From assembly GCA_016721425.1 (NCBI GenBank), contig JADKID010000033.1, forward strand, positions 1 to 26,230: a stretch of DNA of 26,230 bases, in the 5' to 3' direction. The notes beneath the pieces were generated by a model, which ran no database searches, had not been told where the DNA came from, and worked only from the letters and a program-made list of their open reading frames with translations. Positions 24,290 through 26,230 of the stretch are shown piece by piece. How positions within the stretch are numbered: the first letter of the stretch is position 1; each line of letters begins with the position of its first letter. The position numbers and the translations under genes were made by a program. This stretch comes from Bryobacterales bacterium. GTDB lineage: Bacteria > Acidobacteriota > Terriglobia > Bryobacterales > Bryobacteraceae.

Positions 24290-26019
24290 TCAGCTACGGC
24301 CCTCCCAACGGTCTGCGACACCGTAGGCCTTGAGCACATCAGGGAGCGTGACGACGCCTACGATCTTCCGAATGTCGGCGCGACTGACCACCGGCAGCAC
24401 ATCCAGTTTGGCCGTCCCCATTTGATCGAGAGCAACGTCCAGGGAATGATCCGCGTGTACGAACATTGACATAGGCTCGGCGTCGACAAGGTCTCCGACT
24501 CTCGCTGTTGAGCCAGCGTCGCATCCTCCCAGCGCCTCCAGGGTCACCATCCCCAACAATACGCGGTCTCCGGCCACGGGCCACGCATTGCATTGCAATT
24601 CCTGCATTCGCTGTGTTGCGATTTCGGCCCCCAACTCCGGCGGGAAAGGCGCGGCATCGGCACGAATTATGCTGCCTATCTGTCGGTGCTCAGGTTCCTC
24701 TATGCCTGCCTTTGTCGGCAGATACACGCCCTCCTGCTTGGCAAGCGCCTCATAAATCGGTTCCGCTGCAATTTGGATGAGATGAAGAAGCTGATCAGGT
24801 TGGAGACCATCAGCGGCACGATAATGGAGTAGTCGCGAGTGAGCTCGAAAATCATGATCACCGAGGTAAGCGGTGTTCGAATGATGCCGGCAAAGGCTGT
24901 GCCCATTCCCACGAGCGCATAGGCTCCAGGGCCGGCGGTAGAAGCCGGGAATAGTGCATGGGCGACATAGCCGACGGCTCCCCCAATCATCGCACCGATG
25001 AAGAGGCTGGGACCGAATATGCCGCCGGCGTTGCCGGAGGAGTAGCAAATCGCGGTCGCAACGATTTTCAGCAAGATAAGAAGGACCACCGTTGTCACTG
25101 CCAGGTCGCCTCCGAGGACCCGCTCCACGTAGTCGTAACCGACTCCCATGACCTCTGGCAGCATAAGGGCCATCAAACCCACCGCCAGTCCACCTGCCGC
25201 GGGCTGAAGCCAGACGGTGGATGCCGGCAGGCGTTTGAACCAGATCCGTATCTGCAAAAGGAGCTTCACGAAACACACAGACCCGAGTCCGCCAAGGACT
25301 CCCAAAACGGCATAGATCCCGAGCTCCGCCGGATTCACCAGGCGATATGCGGGGACGTGGAACAGCGGCTCGTCGCCAAGAATAAGGTGGAGCACCATCC
25401 AGGATGTTGCGGCGCTGATGACCACCGAACCCAGTACTTTCGCGTGAAGGTCTCCGAGGATTTCCTCCAACGAGAACAGCACTGCGGCAATGGGCGTGTT
25501 GAATGCGGCGGCCAGAGCGGCCGAGCACCCCACGGGTAGCAACGCCTTGACGTTGGCAGGCCGGAGACCGAAGCGCCGCCCTAGCACCGAAGCAATCCCG
25601 GCGCCAATGTGAACGGAAGGGCCCTCGCGGCCCAATGCGATACCACTGGCCAGCGAGATAGAACAGCACAGGAACTTCCCCACAACTGTCCGAAGAGAGA
25701 TGATGCCGTTATTGATGACCAGCGCGAACTTGGTTTGGGGAATTCCGCTTCCTCGCGCCTCCGGAAAATGTTTCACCAGGAGATAGCCGGTGATCAGTGC
25801 ACCGGCCGTAGGGATGAACACTCGCAGCCACTGGCTGCCTCCCGGTGGGTACATTCGAGCGGCAAGGCGGCCCGTCAGCAGCATGAACGCCACGACGACG
25901 AATCCAACAGTCGCGCCAATCACAAAACTGAGAACGATGGAGACCTGGTTCTGCCGGTCCTCCAAGTGATCGAGCCAGCTTGTGGTAAACCAGGATTTGA
26001 CTGCGTTCGGTTGCTTCAC
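24290..26019 (-). CDS. ClC chloride channel/exchanger with C-terminal CBS domains, one frameshift
   Basis: The repaired protein is 576 residues from a GTG start. The transmembrane part shows the three ClC selectivity motifs: GSGIP (90-94), GREGP (130-134, with the gating glutamate E132) and GGIFGPSLFIG. E185-E186 in LFSLEEI aligns with the inner proton glutamate of exchangers, favouring H+/Cl- antiport over a pure channel. After ISSKLQREPIYEALAKQEG, restored by adding one G near 24763, a CBS pair follows (QCNAWPVAGDRVLLGMVTLE; LDVLPVVSRADIRKIVGVVT). CBS domains in this family bind adenine nucleotides. The next gene starts one base after the stop. Confidence 0.92.
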
Positions 26020-26129
26020 TACGTCCAGTCTCTCGGTTAGTCGAAATACAGAAGGAGAACCTGAGGTAGGAATGTCCCCTGCACGGGCGATGCACGCGAG
26101 CCATCCCTAGCGGCCCCGCGTCTTCGCGG

Positions 26130-26230
26130 TCAATTGGCCAAGTACTTGATTAGGACCACCTCGTTGCCCCGCTCGTTGTGGATCACTTCATCTATCAATT
26201 CTCTAGCAAAAAGGAGGCCGAAGCCACCGG
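26130..26230 (-). CDS. C-terminus of an RsbW-like anti-sigma/serine-kinase ATPase (partial)
   Basis: Reading in from the right edge, the minus strand encodes GGFGLLFARELIDEVIHNER followed by GNEVVLIKYLAN and a stop at 26130. GGFGL plus a short LI.DEV core is the usual end of HATPase_c-type anti-sigma factors of the RsbW/SpoIIAB class, which bind a sigma factor or phosphorylate an anti-anti-sigma protein. Only about 33 residues are visible. It lies 110 bp before the ClC start on the same strand. Confidence 0.7.
   Translation of the reverse strand, partial: GGFGLLFARELIDEVIHNERGNEVVLIKYLAN

Noticed and set aside
1..26230. Mobile element, prophage, CRISPR array or structural RNA gene
   Set aside because: No transposase, integrase, phage structural protein, repeat-spacer pattern, tRNA or rRNA-like segment was recognised on either strand.

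Overview
The window looks like a chromosomal stress and osmolyte locus from a bacterium of moderately high GC, most likely an Acidobacteriota member (Bryobacterales/Solibacter-like). This is an inference from protein style: a small secreted protein with the FSGSWKLD motif, a secreted carboxypeptidase-regulatory-like protein, a membrane-tethered trehalose-phosphate synthase, and a 383-residue secreted protein that I cannot assign. I saw no phage, IS, CRISPR, tRNA or rRNA signal.

Layout. At 1-2526 a truncated membrane-anchored trehalose-6-phosphate synthase gene (minus) diverges from a GH15 glucoamylase/trehalase-like gene (plus). At 2772-4747 lies a NarL/NarX-type two-component pair (minus). 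It diverges from a mannosyl/glucosyl-3-phosphoglycerate phosphatase (plus, 4827-5645) across a spacer holding a perfect 10-bp inverted repeat. From 9940 down to 5744 a tight minus-strand operon carries glucosyl-3-phosphoglycerate synthase, a second glyceric-acid-type glycosyltransferase, an MscS-like pore-only membrane protein, a cupin and a secreted protein. From 15601 down to 10042 a second minus-strand operon carries a nitrilase-family hydrolase, a GNAT protein, a DUF389 membrane protein and two tandem CPA2 antiporters. Envelope and small genes follow: CarboxypepD_reg, a double PRC-barrel protein and a lytic transglycosylase. From 18430 to 21882 a plus-strand operon encodes a DksA/TraR-like zinc-finger protein, GlgC, a methyltransferase and GalT. 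The end of the window (minus) has an RsbW-like partial gene, a ClC transporter with CBS domains, a TPR protein and the unassigned secreted protein.

How it may work together. ADP/UDP-glucose supply (GlgC, GalT) could feed trehalose phosphate and glucosylglycerate synthesis (TPS, GpgS, phosphatase, second GT). GH15 may recycle alpha-glucosides. The MscS-like protein, CPA2 antiporters, DUF389 protein and ClC would handle ion and turgor changes. The two-component pair, DksA-like protein and RsbW-like fragment are plausible regulators. This integration is inferred from gene context.

Quality caveat. About fifteen single-base frameshifts break otherwise well-conserved genes, nearly all explained by a +1 or -1 change in a short homopolymer. 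They cluster at 0.4-8.5 kb and 18.6-24.8 kb, while 8.7-18.2 kb appears intact. I read them as probable sequencing errors rather than gene decay, and give frame-corrected products.
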